Assembly (NCBI RefSeq): GCF_001683795.1
Contig: NZ_LIGX01000028.1
Coordinates: 1-64,000, forward strand
Direction: 5' to 3'
DNA from: Neoakkermansia glycaniphila
GTDB lineage: Bacteria > Verrucomicrobiota > Verrucomicrobiia > Verrucomicrobiales > Akkermansiaceae
Length of the DNA stretch: 64,000 bases
The number at the start of each line of letters is the position of its first letter. Position 1 is the stretch's first letter. The notes under the pieces are model-generated. The model was not told the DNA's origin and did no database searches. It was given only the letters and a program-made list of their open reading frames with translations. Below, piece after piece: positions 1-9,426 of the stretch. The position numbers were made by a program, and so were the translations under genes.

Positions 1-366
1 GTCTACGCCATCCCTGGCCCCATCGACCGCCCGCAATCACAGGGCTGCCACGACCTCATCCGCGATGGAGCCATCCTCGTCACCCGCCCTCAGGACATCC
101 TCGACGACCAGCGATGGAACCACCTCCGCCCTCAGCCGGGAGAACTCCCCCTCTTCACCCACCCGGCAAGCGAAACAACGTCACTCCCCCTCACCGACCC
201 CCTCGACCTCCTCATCATCGACAGCGTACGCATCGGAAACGACGGCATCGACACCCTCTGCCCCGCCACCGGACTCCCTGCCCACGAACTCACCCCACGC
301 CTCGCCCGCCTGCAAATCACCCGCCACCTCCGCGCTCTCCCCGGCGGCCGCTTCACCCTGCCCTGA
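1..366 (+). CDS. dprA: DNA processing protein DprA, C-terminal part (cut by window edge)
   Basis: The reading frame is open from the first base and stops at 364-366, giving the last 121 residues. It begins in the conserved end of the DprA Rossmann fold (VYAIPGPIDRPQSQGC, then LIRDGAILV). About 40 residues later comes a winged-helix-like tail (DGIDTLCPATGLPAHEL) that matches the DprA C-terminal domain. DprA binds single-stranded DNA taken up during natural transformation and loads RecA. No start codon is visible because the gene begins upstream of the window. The next gene follows after 89 bp and has its own promoter, so the two need not be co-transcribed. The family call is firm; function in this organism is inferred. 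Confidence 0.9.
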   Translation, partial: VYAIPGPIDRPQSQGCHDLIRDGAILVTRPQDILDDQRWNHLRPQPGELPLFTHPASETTSLPLTDPLDLLIIDSVRIGNDGIDTLCPATGLPAHELTPRLARLQITRHLRALPGGRFTLP

Positions 367-416
367 AAGCAACTGCCATTCAGCTCCACACGCCGAGCAA
401 AAACCGCAGTTCCCGC

Positions 417-445
417 TTGACCCGGCACAGGGAACACCTTACCAT
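417..445 (+). promoter_or_regulatory. Candidate sigma-70 promoter for the Sel1-repeat gene at 456
   Basis: TTGACC (417-422), a 17-bp spacer and TACCAT (440-445). The -10 box overlaps an in-frame ATG at 444, so that codon is unlikely to be transcribed and the ATG at 456 becomes the preferred start. Predicted 5' leader is only a few nucleotides. Confidence 0.55.
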
Positions 446-455
446 GATAGACATC

Positions 456-2186
456 ATGAAACAACTCCCCCTTCTCCTCTCTGCAGCCATCTTCGTTGCT
501 TCGGCAGCCGCCCAACAGAAAACAACCGTACCGAACACGCCTACGCCCTCCGACCATCTTGCCTTCGTACGCGACTACATGCGCGCCGAAACAGGCAACA
601 CGGAAGCCATGCTGCAACTCAGCTACGACTACGAAACCGGCACCCGGCTGCTTCCCCGCGACCTGAACCGCGCCCTTTACTATGCCCTCCGGGCAAAACG
701 CCACGGCGCCTCGATTGAAAAACGAGAACTCGACACTCTTCTGACGAAAACAATCGACGCAGCCTCTCAACAGGCATATCCCCATTGGATCCGAACCAGC
801 CCGGATGGAATGTGGCAAATCCTCATGCAGCGCGATGAAACGGCTGCACCCGGCATCCTGTTCGTAACAATCTCCCAAAAAGTCGAACAAAGGGAACTCG
901 AAGATGCCTACTGGCCCATCCTGTACTTCCCCCTGAACATCGGCCAACAAACCTCCGTCCCCGGCATCGAATTCCACGACGACTCCCTGACATTAAGCAC
1001 CCTCAAATTCAAACTGAACATCCCTTGCAAACAACCTGCATCTTCGGAACATGAAGACGCCTACGAACTGGACCTTGCCGCCCGTGCGAACAATGGCGAC
1101 ACCATCTCTATGAGAACACTCGCCCGTTTGGCCGGAGAGAACCGAGACGAACAACTCAAGTGGCTGCAGAAAGCCTCACGGCTCGGAGATGCTCAGGCCA
1201 TGTACGACATAGGCTGTCTGTATGATACGCAAAATGCCGATGATGCGGACATACTCAAGGCCAAACAGGCATACGCACAAGCAGCCCAAGCCGGATCCAC
1301 CGCCGCAGCCGAACGCCTCAACAAACGGACACCAACCGACAATCCCGACGAAACAGCTCTATTCCCTGTCCCCTTGAACTTCCACGCGGGTTCTCCTGAA
1401 GCAACCGACGCATGCTGGCGTGAACTCGCCGGAAACGGCATCCGTGGGTTTGCCGGACTCGGCATCGTCAAATTCCGGCATGGAAATAAAACATACTATG
1501 GTATCGGAGAACTTCCGAGCGGCCCCGAACCGACCATCGAGAACTTCCTCTCCCACCTCTACGACAACCGCGAACAACTGGTCGCCGACATCGCCAAATG
1601 GAACATGGCCTTCAACATCCGACTGTATGGTGAAAACATGAACGAATGGTCAGAACTACCGAAAAACGTACAGCTCAGCCCATGGACATGGCAGGAAAAA
1701 CGGCTTTTCAGCATTCCCGGTCTGGCCACAGACGACATCCAGCAAATCATCCGGGAACAATGGAACAGCGTCGCCCTACTGCATCCGGACTTCCTCGCCA
1801 TCCTGCGTGATACCGCAGCACGCGACAACAAAACATTGGCCGACATCTGCAACATATACTGGACCGAAGGAAACACATACGACCTCTCCAGCGCCCGCAT
1901 GCTGGCCGAACTCGAAGACTCGAACGCCATGTACACCCTCGGCAAACTCTATCTCAGTGAAGAAGCCGACGATGGCTTCCCCCTCTTCATGCCCGGCATC
2001 GCATGGTTTGAAAAAGCGGCAAAACTGAACCACCCCGGCGCATGCGCCGCACTCGGCCTCCTCCATGCCGAAGGCCTCGGCGTCAAAAAAGACATTCCCG
2101 CAGCACGCCGCTACCTGCAGCGCGCCCACGGCATCCCCGCCGCCGAACGCCTGCTGCATACCCTCCCACCCGCACCGGACAAATAA
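456..2186 (+). CDS. Secreted Sel1-repeat (TPR-like) protein A
   Basis: A 576-residue protein with a signal peptide (MKQLPLLLSAAIFVASAAAQ). Sel1-like repeats are recognisable as LGDAQAMYDIGCLYD in the middle and LNHPGACAALGLLHAEGLG near the C-terminus. Sel1 repeats are alpha-helical solenoids that usually mediate protein-protein contacts; no catalytic motif is visible. The frame extends upstream to 114, but that part is proline/arginine-rich and overlaps dprA, so it is a shadow. ATG 456 is preferred over ATG 444 because a good promoter -10 box covers 444. It is followed by a paralogue (2284-3987) with the same architecture, so the pair is a tandem duplication. The signal peptide suggests export to periplasm or surface. 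Specific function unknown. Confidence 0.8.
   Translation: MKQLPLLLSAAIFVASAAAQQKTTVPNTPTPSDHLAFVRDYMRAETGNTEAMLQLSYDYETGTRLLPRDLNRALYYALRAKRHGASIEKRELDTLLTKTIDAASQQAYPHWIRTSPDGMWQILMQRDETAAPGILFVTISQKVEQRELEDAYWPILYFPLNIGQQTSVPGIEFHDDSLTLSTLKFKLNIPCKQPASSEHEDAYELDLAARANNGDTISMRTLARLAGENRDEQLKWLQKASRLGDAQAMYDIGCLYDTQNADDADILKAKQAYAQAAQAGSTAAAERLNKRTPTDNPDETALFPVPLNFHAGSPEATDACWRELAGNGIRGFAGLGIVKFRHGNKTYYGIGELPSGPEPTIENFLSHLYDNREQLVADIAKWNMAFNIRLYGENMNEWSELPKNVQLSPWTWQEKRLFSIPGLATDDIQQIIREQWNSVALLHPDFLAILRDTAARDNKTLADICNIYWTEGNTYDLSSARMLAELEDSNAMYTLGKLYLSEEADDGFPLFMPGIAWFEKAAKLNHPGACAALGLLHAEGLGVKKDIPAARRYLQRAHGIPAAERLLHTLPPAPDK
1980..2186 (+). repeat. Direct repeat copy 1 (3' end of Sel1 gene A)
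   Basis: 207 bp aligned without gaps to 3781-3987; I count 7 mismatches. It covers the last Sel1 repeats and the stop codon. The rest of the two genes is far more divergent. Confidence 0.9.
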
Positions 2187-2283
2187 CGGCCTTTCCTCCG
2201 CCATACCAATCCTTCACCTCATCACCCGGCGCCTTCAACCCTCCTTGGCTCTCCCCATTCGAACAACAATCATCATACCCCCC

Positions 2284-3987
2284 ATGAACCTACCGCTCCA
2301 TCTCCTCTGTGCAGCCGCCTGCCTTATCCCGGCCTCAGCCCGCTCCGCACCTGCACAACCTACCCTTGGATCCTGCACCGAACTCATCTCCAACCATCTG
2401 AATGCCGCCTTGGGCCGCACCGATGCCATACTTCGGTTGAGCGACAATTACAGACGAGGAATCAACCTGTTCCCGCGCAACTCACGCATGGCTCTCTACT
2501 ACCATCTCCAAGCCATCCGCCACGGGCATACTCTGGACGCGGCTCTTACATCCCGGCTGATCAACTTCGCCATCTCCGACTCCTATCTGGAATCATGCCC
2601 CTCGACCGTCCGGCAAAGCCCGGATGGCAACATCCGGGTCAGCATGCAGCACAGATATCCGGACACACCCGGCATCGTCCACATCACCATCGAAACAAAA
2701 ACCGACGATCCTGCACCTCATGGATCCTACTTTCCACTCTACACACTCTCCTTCCCGGCGGACCCTTCCGTGGAATTCCATGACGACTTCCTGACTCTAT
2801 CCTCACCCGGCCATCGGCTCGAGTTCCCCTACAACACACCCTTAGCATTGGGCGAAGAAGAGGACACCTATCGGAACGATCTTCTCGCCCGTTCCGACAA
2901 CGGCGACACCATCGCCATGACCATCCTCGCCAATCTCAGTCCGGACAAGGAAGAACAAATCGACTGGATGCAAAAAGCCGCCGACCTCGGCGACACCGAA
3001 GCCATGTTCATGCTGGGACTGCTATACGGAGAAGTCTACCCCGAAGAGCGGGATCACGACAAAGCCAGACAAGCGCTCACCCGCGCCGCTGAAGCAGGCC
3101 ACCCCTACGCCGCCGAGTACCTCCGGGGACTGGAACAGCAAAACAGCCCCGAGCAAGATAGCGCTGCCCCGCCTTCCCGTCCCGCTCCGAATCCAGCACC
3201 CAACCCGCCTTCCTTCAAACAGGACAACTGGCGCAAAATCGCCGGACACAACATCAACGGCATCTCGAATCTGGGCATCGCCAAATTCATAGACAACGGC
3301 AAAACCCTCTACGCCCTCGGCCTCATCTGGGACACCTCTCTCGACACCATCGACACCGAACAAACCTTCATCTATGCCGACATCGGCGAACTGTCCGCCG
3401 ACCTTGCCAAATGGCGTCTGGCCTTCCAGATACAACCTGAGGAAACCGCCGTGGCAGAACTCCCGCCCGGTGTCCGGCTCATCCCCCTCACATGGCAGGA
3501 ACACCGCGCTCTCACCCTCGCCGGAACTCCTGCCGCTTATTTAAAGCAAATCTTCCTGCAGGAATGGGCGCATATCGACCCCACGAACCCCGACTTCCTC
3601 GCCATCCTCAGAAAAACAGCCGAACGGGAAGGAACCACCCTATCCAGCATCTGCAACCTGGCCCGCCCCGAAGCAAGTGCCTGCCTCAACGCAACCAAAA
3701 TCCTCGCCGATACCGGAAACCCGGAAGCCATGTATCAACTGGGCCAATACTACCTGAGCGGACACGCAACCTCTATCGACCCCCTCTTCATGCCCGGCAT
3801 CGCATGGTTTGAACAAGCGGCAAAACTGAACCACCCCGGCGCATGCGCCGCCCTCGGCCTCCTCCATGCCGAAGGCCTCGGCGTCAAAAAAGACATTCCC
3901 GCAGCACGCCGCTACCTGCAGCGCGCCCGCGGCATCCCCGCCGCCGAACGCCTGCTGCAAACCCTCCCTCCCGAACCGGAAAAATAA
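2284..3987 (+). CDS. Secreted Sel1-repeat (TPR-like) protein B, paralogue of A
   Basis: A 567-residue protein starting MNLPLHLLCAAACL with a signal peptide ending near ASARSAPA. It follows gene A after 97 bp on the same strand. The layout matches A: an N-terminal region with a Sel1-like stretch (NAALGRTDAILRLSDNY), a central Sel1 repeat (LGDTEAMFMLGLLYGE), a proline-rich linker (PSRPAPNPAPNPPS) and C-terminal repeats nearly identical to A. The 5' extension of the frame to 2065 lies inside gene A and is not coding. It ends 7 bp before the convergent RNase R gene. Probably a periplasmic or surface scaffold or binding protein; this is inferred from the repeats and signal peptide only. Confidence 0.8.
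   Translation: MNLPLHLLCAAACLIPASARSAPAQPTLGSCTELISNHLNAALGRTDAILRLSDNYRRGINLFPRNSRMALYYHLQAIRHGHTLDAALTSRLINFAISDSYLESCPSTVRQSPDGNIRVSMQHRYPDTPGIVHITIETKTDDPAPHGSYFPLYTLSFPADPSVEFHDDFLTLSSPGHRLEFPYNTPLALGEEEDTYRNDLLARSDNGDTIAMTILANLSPDKEEQIDWMQKAADLGDTEAMFMLGLLYGEVYPEERDHDKARQALTRAAEAGHPYAAEYLRGLEQQNSPEQDSAAPPSRPAPNPAPNPPSFKQDNWRKIAGHNINGISNLGIAKFIDNGKTLYALGLIWDTSLDTIDTEQTFIYADIGELSADLAKWRLAFQIQPEETAVAELPPGVRLIPLTWQEHRALTLAGTPAAYLKQIFLQEWAHIDPTNPDFLAILRKTAEREGTTLSSICNLARPEASACLNATKILADTGNPEAMYQLGQYYLSGHATSIDPLFMPGIAWFEQAAKLNHPGACAALGLLHAEGLGVKKDIPAARRYLQRARGIPAAERLLQTLPPEPEK
3781..3987 (+). repeat. Direct repeat copy 2 (3' end of Sel1 gene B)
   Basis: Partner of 1980-2186, with about 7 mismatches over 207 bp, in the same orientation and frame. 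Confidence 0.9.
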
Positions 3988-3994
3988 CGCCGCA

Positions 3995-6196
3995 TCACTC
4001 CGGCAGCTTCGCCATCTTCCAGTCGATCCAGCGGTTCGCCCGATCCACCTTGGCAGGCACAACCATCACCCGCATACCCGCCTGCAGAACCTTCCCGTCC
4101 CGGTTGCTCCACCGGGGCATGAAACTCTCGAACCACCACTTGCCTCCGGTAAACAGCTCGGAAGGAATCAACCCGCGCACCTGCAGCATCGGCACCTCCA
4201 CCATCACGCCGAGCGGGCGGGCATCCGTCACGATCGCCTCCCACTCCTGCGGATGCCCGGCTTCACACTGGCTCTCCAGCCACTCGTAAAGCTTCAGCAT
4301 ATTCGCCTCCTGCTCCGCATTGGCGGAATTCCGCTCCGTCTCGGAAATATGATCCGCCGCCTGCTGCAGCGAAACCGCATCCGGCAGCCTCGGAGCCTTC
4401 CCTTCCGGATCGATCACCCGCGCCAGCGAACGGTGAACCACCAAATCCGCATACCGGCGGATCGGACTCGTAAAATGGCAATAATCCGGCTTCGCCAGCC
4501 CGAAATGCCCGAGCGGCTTCGTATCGTACCGTGCGCGCATCATACTCCGCAGCAGCGCAAGCTTCAAAATAGACTCGTCGGGATGCCCCTTCAGCTCCTG
4601 CATCAAAACAATCAAATCATCCCGCCTCCGCAAATCCCCCACCTTCAGGCCGTACTGCCTCGCCAGCGAAGCGAACTCGAACATCTTCCCCTCGTCGGGA
4701 TCCTCATGCACGCGGAAAATCGTCGGAATCGACTTCGTCTTCAACGTCGCCGCCACACACTCGTTGGCCGCCAGCATGAACTCCTCAATCAACTGGTGGC
4801 TCTCGTCGGAAACCTCGCACTCCACCCCCGTCGTATGCCCGTGGGCATCCAGAAGAACCCGCACATCGGGAAACTCCAAATCCAGCGCCCCTGCCTCCAT
4901 CCTCCGCTTCCTCAACAGGCGGGACAGCGTTAACGCCTCGCCCAGCATCGCATCCACCTCCGCATCGCCGCACGACGCGCCGTGCAGCAGCACCTCCGCC
5001 GCCTCCTCATAGGAAAACCGCCTGTGCGAACTGATCACCGCATCGGCAAACCGCATCTTCACCACCTTCCCCTTCTCCGAAACCTGCATCAGGCACATCT
5101 TCGTCAAATGCATCTCGCCGGGGCGCAGACTGCAAATATGGTCGCACAGCTTCGGCGGCAGCATCGGCAGCACACGGTCGGGAAGATACGTCGAATTCCC
5201 CCTCCGCCGCGCCTCCGCATCCAGTGCAGAACCCGGCTGCACATAATGCGACACATCCGCAATATGCACCGCCAGCTCCCAGCCCTTCTCCAGCTTCCGC
5301 ACATGAATAGCATCGTCGAAATCCCGTGCCGTCGCCGGATCGATCGTAATCACCGGGCGGCCGCACCAATCCTCCCGCCTTGCCAGCACCTCCTGAGGAA
5401 TCTCCTCGGAAAGCCTCGACACCGCCGCAATCACCTCCTCGGGAAACTCCTCCTGAAGCTCATACTTCCGAATCACCGCCGTAATATCCACCCCCTCCGC
5501 CTCCGGCCAGCCCAGCACCTCCGTCACGCGCCCCGTCGCCTCCATCTTCCCCTTCGGGTAGGAAAGAGCCTCCACCGTCGCCAACTGCCCGGCCAGCAAA
5601 TTGCCGGGCACCTCCTCCACCAGCTTCACCCGCTCGGGAGACGTCTGTCCATCTCCCAGCACAAAACCGAACCTGCCGCCGGGCTGATACACACCCACCC
5701 ATGTGCCGCGCTTGCGCTCCAGCACCTTATCCACCCGCACCTCCACCTGTAAATCGTCCATCGTCGGCTTCCCCTTCCGGAACCTGCGCCAACCCTTCGG
5801 CACGGAAAGCCTCACCGAAGCCAGCACTTTATCACCATCCATCGCGCCGCCGCTGCGAAACTCCGGCACGACCAGCTCCACCAAACTATCCGCATGCAAC
5901 AGCGAACGCAAGCCCGGCAAAGCCGCCGGAGAAGGAATAAACAGCACCTTCCCGCTGCGAAGCTTGCGAATACGGCCTTCCACGGCTCCGCTCCCCTCCG
6001 CCTTCCGCAAAGCATACTTCGCCTTGCTCAACCGCACCACCTTCCCCGCAGCCTCCCAATCCCGGAGCAACTGCCGGAGATGCGCACGCTCACGCGACAC
6101 AAGGCCGAGACTGCGAGCCAATTCCGACTGATCCTGCGGCTGATACCCGGGCTTGCCCATACAGGCAAAAAGAAGATCTTCCAGAGACTGATTCAT
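3995..6196 (-). CDS. rnr: Ribonuclease R (RNB-family 3'-5' exoribonuclease)
   Basis: A 733-residue protein. An N-terminal winged-helix-like segment is followed by cold-shock-type domains, then the RNB catalytic domain, whose signature is ITIDPATARDFDDAI (the clustered Asp residues bind Mg2+). The C-terminus contains an S1-like domain (WEAIVTDARPLGVMVEV). RNase R degrades structured RNA processively and acts in mRNA and rRNA quality control. The length lies between RNase II and E. coli RNase R, and the basic tail of the E. coli enzyme is absent. ATG 6196 is chosen because a TAGGAT -10 box ends 6 nt upstream, implying an almost leaderless message. The gene converges with Sel1 gene B. Confidence 0.93.
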   Translation of the reverse strand: MNQSLEDLLFACMGKPGYQPQDQSELARSLGLVSRERAHLRQLLRDWEAAGKVVRLSKAKYALRKAEGSGAVEGRIRKLRSGKVLFIPSPAALPGLRSLLHADSLVELVVPEFRSGGAMDGDKVLASVRLSVPKGWRRFRKGKPTMDDLQVEVRVDKVLERKRGTWVGVYQPGGRFGFVLGDGQTSPERVKLVEEVPGNLLAGQLATVEALSYPKGKMEATGRVTEVLGWPEAEGVDITAVIRKYELQEEFPEEVIAAVSRLSEEIPQEVLARREDWCGRPVITIDPATARDFDDAIHVRKLEKGWELAVHIADVSHYVQPGSALDAEARRRGNSTYLPDRVLPMLPPKLCDHICSLRPGEMHLTKMCLMQVSEKGKVVKMRFADAVISSHRRFSYEEAAEVLLHGASCGDAEVDAMLGEALTLSRLLRKRRMEAGALDLEFPDVRVLLDAHGHTTGVECEVSDESHQLIEEFMLAANECVAATLKTKSIPTIFRVHEDPDEGKMFEFASLARQYGLKVGDLRRRDDLIVLMQELKGHPDESILKLALLRSMMRARYDTKPLGHFGLAKPDYCHFTSPIRRYADLVVHRSLARVIDPEGKAPRLPDAVSLQQAADHISETERNSANAEQEANMLKLYEWLESQCEAGHPQEWEAIVTDARPLGVMVEVPMLQVRGLIPSELFTGGKWWFESFMPRWSNRDGKVLQAGMRVMVVPAKVDRANRWIDWKMAKLPE

Positions 6197-6202
6197 ACCC
6201 GC

Positions 6203-6230
6203 ATCCTACCACACCCCGCAAGAGACACAA
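6203..6230 (-). promoter_or_regulatory. Candidate promoter of rnr
   Basis: On the minus strand: TTGTGT, 16-bp spacer, TAGGAT. The -10 box ends 6 nt before the rnr ATG, which predicts a leaderless transcript. The -35 match is weak. Confidence 0.4.
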
Positions 6231-6322
6231 CCCCTTTCAAGGGCATCCGGCAAAAAACCGGATACCGACAAACAACACAAAATGTGGCAGCGTTGCTCAA
6301 ACGAACGCCGCCATACCGATCA

Positions 6323-8065
6323 TCACCTCCATCCACTCCTCCGGGCCACCACCGACTTCCGGTCACCATCCCAACCAACGGCAACGATCACCGTCGCCGT
6401 CTCCGGGAAATGCACATTCGTCGAAACATTCCCATCCGAACCGACGCCGGACAACGTAATGCCCACCAGCTTCCCGCCCTCGTACACCTCATAGGCCACC
6501 GCATTCTTCCACACGCCGTGATCCACAATGCACCTCTCCTTCTCCAGCGTCACTCCCTGCCACAACTCCTCCGGTCCCGCCAGCGGCAGGCGATCGCGGT
6601 AGCAGGCCATATTATTGGCATTCATATACTGAATCACCGGAGAAGCGGGCTTCGGATACTTCGACGCCTCCTTCTTCACCTCCGCACACTCCTCCGCCGT
6701 CATCTTCAGGCGCCCCGTACCGTAATCCTTGAACTCCACATCGATCGGCTTCAGCATACCCACCGCCTCGAAATAATCCGACAAATCCAGCTTATTGATC
6801 CGGCATGCCTCACGCATGAAATTCAACTGATGCTGCCCGGCGGACACATCGTCCTTACCCTCCGTCCTCAGCCATGCGTGAAACTCGGGATAAAAATCCC
6901 TGTTCCCCTGCCCGGCCTCCTGGCAATACAGATACAACTGCCACAACGGAATCAGACGCACGAACACATCCCCGCCCGTCACATGCGAATGCCCCGTATC
7001 GCCCCGAGCCTGCAACTGGTACAGCTCCTTATCGATCAGCGCGCTCTTCGTAAACAAATTGTAGCGTCCGCCCTTCAGGCGTGCATGACCGTCATTGCAC
7101 GGCAGAACCTCCAGCCTCAGCAAACGGGGATCCACCTCATAGCTCGCCACCATCGCCAGCAGATTATTCGTCACCTCCGTCATCCCCAGCCACTTGAACC
7201 CCGGGCGAGTCTGCAGCACATGGCCGAACTCGTGAGCAATCCCCCAGAACCCTGCTTCCAGATACTTCGGATCCAGCAGCTTCTTCATATCCGTCACCAG
7301 CGCGATCGCCTTATCATTGAACCCTGCGCCCACGCCATCCGCAAACATATAGCCGGAATCCACCACACGGCCGAACACATGATTCGGCGAACGCTCATTC
7401 TTATACCCCATCCCGATCACCTTCAACTCGGCACCGATCAGACGATCGTACAACGCCAAAAGCTCTGCGCCGCTCTCGGGGCAATGCTCACGCAACGCCT
7501 GCACGGGAAACACCAGATGCACATACTTCCCGTACAAATCCAGATACGGCGACGAAGCTCCGGCCAGCAACTTCTTCCACTCCTCATTGGAACCCTTCTC
7601 CGTAAACACCCCGTTCATCTTCCCGCCCTCAATCGTCACCTTCACCGGCGGAGCGGCCTTGAAATCGTCCGCCGTATAATCGATATACGCCAACCCGTCA
7701 TGCTCAGGACGGAAAGAAACCTCGCCCGCCTCCAGCTCATACACATCCCCCTCCGGCTTATGCTTGCCGAAAGAAATCACATGCAGCTTCACCGGAGTCG
7801 AAGGCTTCCCCTGCATTGACACCGTCACCAACTCGCCCTTGGAAAAATGCAGGCCCGTCGGATGCTCGAACGGATCGAACGAACCGATCTTCAGCCTCTT
7901 GCTCATCTGCTGCAAAGGCTCCGAAGCATGCACGGTAAACTCGTGGCGAGCCACCTTCTCACCATCAACGCTACGAACGGCAATACTCGCCTGCACCGTA
8001 CAAACGGGAGCAGACAACAGGCCGAACAGCAACAGAAAACTCAAACTGGAAAACGGTTTCATCAT
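6323..8065 (-). CDS. Secreted M60-family (enhancin-like) metallopeptidase
   Basis: About 580 residues starting MMKPFSSLSFLLLFGLL, with a signal peptide ending near TVQA. The zinc site HEFGH lies at about residues 278-282 and is followed by MTEVTNN, which supplies the third ligand Glu. The order HExGH, xxQ, W, then EVTNN is the classic M60/PF13402 pattern. M60 peptidases of gut bacteria cleave mucin-type O-glycoproteins, so a role in opening host mucin is likely but inferred. The N-terminal portion looks beta-rich. A purine-rich stretch (GGAGGT on the minus strand) lies 11 nt upstream of ATG 8065; the longer frame to 8218 would run into the upstream region of the divergent gene. It is divergent from the secreted protein at 8247. 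Confidence 0.88.
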   Translation of the reverse strand: MMKPFSSLSFLLLFGLLSAPVCTVQASIAVRSVDGEKVARHEFTVHASEPLQQMSKRLKIGSFDPFEHPTGLHFSKGELVTVSMQGKPSTPVKLHVISFGKHKPEGDVYELEAGEVSFRPEHDGLAYIDYTADDFKAAPPVKVTIEGGKMNGVFTEKGSNEEWKKLLAGASSPYLDLYGKYVHLVFPVQALREHCPESGAELLALYDRLIGAELKVIGMGYKNERSPNHVFGRVVDSGYMFADGVGAGFNDKAIALVTDMKKLLDPKYLEAGFWGIAHEFGHVLQTRPGFKWLGMTEVTNNLLAMVASYEVDPRLLRLEVLPCNDGHARLKGGRYNLFTKSALIDKELYQLQARGDTGHSHVTGGDVFVRLIPLWQLYLYCQEAGQGNRDFYPEFHAWLRTEGKDDVSAGQHQLNFMREACRINKLDLSDYFEAVGMLKPIDVEFKDYGTGRLKMTAEECAEVKKEASKYPKPASPVIQYMNANNMACYRDRLPLAGPEELWQGVTLEKERCIVDHGVWKNAVAYEVYEGGKLVGITLSGVGSDGNVSTNVHFPETATVIVAVGWDGDRKSVVARRSGWR

Positions 8066-8169
8066 CTCATATACGCACCTCCACCGTGCAAACTTGCACC
8101 GACTTCCCGCCATGACGCAACCATACATTACTTTCCGAAACCACATCGCCAACGACCCGTTTTTCTTCT

Positions 8170-8198
8170 TGCCTCCAACAACGAAAACCGCTACCTTA
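8170..8198 (+). promoter_or_regulatory. Candidate promoter for the gene at 8247
   Basis: TTGCCT (8170-8175), 17-bp spacer, TACCTT (8193-8198). The predicted leader is about 40 nt, longer than most in this window. Confidence 0.4.
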
Positions 8199-8246
8199 AC
8201 CACAAGGCGAAAAACCATTCAACCATCGCCGCCTTCCCCCATAACC

Positions 8247-9302
8247 ATGAAAACACCATACCTGCTCGGCCTCCTTCTGGCCACGCCGCTCGCCGCCGCC
8301 CCTGCCGCCACTCAACCATCGGCAGCCACTGCCGCCGCAGCCGACATCGGCGCCTACCTCCGGCTGGAACAGCAAATGCTCGACCTCATCCTCACTATCA
8401 AAGACGAATCCGGAGCCAAAGCCGCAGAACCGAAACTGCAGGAACTGCTGAAACAGATCAAAGCCTCCGAAGCAGCCCTCCCACAGGAAGAACCCGACCC
8501 ATTGCCCGAAACCTGGCAAAACGTCTATCGGCAAGAGGCAGACATGTACCCGGTCATCATGCACATCGGAGAAAAACTGCACGCAGACAACTTTTACGAC
8601 TCGAAAATCGTCGAAAACGCATGCAGTTATCTGGCCTCCAGCACCGCCAACTCCGCCCAATGGCTCTCGGCCCAGCAGCAACAGCAATTCGACACCTATG
8701 CCGACAAACCGGACACCTCGAAAATCGATGGCATGCTCCGGCTCGGAGCCGGTGGCGGCATGATGTACTACCGCATCGGATTCTTCTCGGAAATCTTCCG
8801 TAAACATCCGGAAAAACTTGCCGCATGGCGCGCCATCGGTGAAAGCATGCCCGGCATGGACAGAATCATGGTCATGACCGCCCTCCGCATAGCCGACACC
8901 CCGCAATCGAAAAAGGAACTCGCCGAATACGCCAAAAACGACCCCCTCTTTGCCGATCCGGACGAAGACGACCTGCCCCCGCTCAAAGCACTGGAAGAAC
9001 TCGAACAGGATCCGGAAGAAGCCGCCTACCTAGACATGGCATGGGGCGCCTACGATGCTTCCCGCGACCCTGAATACTTGAAAGCCTTTGTCCGATGCGC
9101 CGTCCGCAACACACCCGGCGACGAAAGCGACCGCGTCCAGCAGGCCGCACGATGGAGCGTCAAACAACGCGCTGCACAAAACCCGGCCATCCGAAAAATC
9201 GTTGACGACTACGTCAAAACCCTCACGCCGGAACAGCAAAAAACATTCCAGGAACAGGGAGACTTGGACAAAACCAAAACCTACACTCCCGCCGTCGCCT
9301 GA
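8247..9302 (+). CDS. Secreted protein of unknown function
   Basis: A 351-residue protein with a signal peptide (MKTPYLLGLLLATPLAAAPA) and an alanine-rich segment after it. The mature part is charged and apparently alpha-helical, with a Glu/Asp-rich acidic stretch (DPDEDDLPPLKALEELEQ) at about two thirds of the length. I recognise no catalytic motif or known domain. The start was set at ATG 8247 because the signal peptide begins there; the frame extends to 7764, but that part lies antisense to the M60 peptidase. It sits between a divergent M60 peptidase gene and the convergent rpoC terminator. It could be an accessory periplasmic protein; nothing visible assigns a role. Confidence 0.7.
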   Translation: MKTPYLLGLLLATPLAAAPAATQPSAATAAAADIGAYLRLEQQMLDLILTIKDESGAKAAEPKLQELLKQIKASEAALPQEEPDPLPETWQNVYRQEADMYPVIMHIGEKLHADNFYDSKIVENACSYLASSTANSAQWLSAQQQQQFDTYADKPDTSKIDGMLRLGAGGGMMYYRIGFFSEIFRKHPEKLAAWRAIGESMPGMDRIMVMTALRIADTPQSKKELAEYAKNDPLFADPDEDDLPPLKALEELEQDPEEAAYLDMAWGAYDASRDPEYLKAFVRCAVRNTPGDESDRVQQAARWSVKQRAAQNPAIRKIVDDYVKTLTPEQQKTFQEQGDLDKTKTYTPAVA

Positions 9303-9370
9303 AAGATAAAAACGGAGCCGTCCGGCAAACAGAAAGAACAACCCGGCCAGCCCCGAAACAAACGGCCATC

Positions 9371-9400
9371 AAAAAACCCCGCGCTCTCACGAACGCGGGG
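9371..9400 (-). terminator. Rho-independent terminator of the rpoBC operon
   Basis: Read on the minus strand: stem CCCCGCG/CGCGGGG around a 10-nt loop, followed by six T. It lies 27 bp past the rpoC stop. The end of the divergently oriented 8247 gene converges on it. Confidence 0.85.
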
Positions 9401-9426
9401 CTGCAAATTCAATCACCGGAGGCCGA

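Noticed and set aside
114..455. N-terminal extension of the first Sel1 gene
   Set aside because: It is a proline/arginine-rich out-of-frame reading of dprA; a signal peptide and a promoter fix the start at 456.
6240..6265. ATCCGG/CCGGAT hairpin downstream of the M60 gene as a terminator
   Set aside because: The T tract is in the loop, not after the stem, so it does not fit a Rho-independent terminator.
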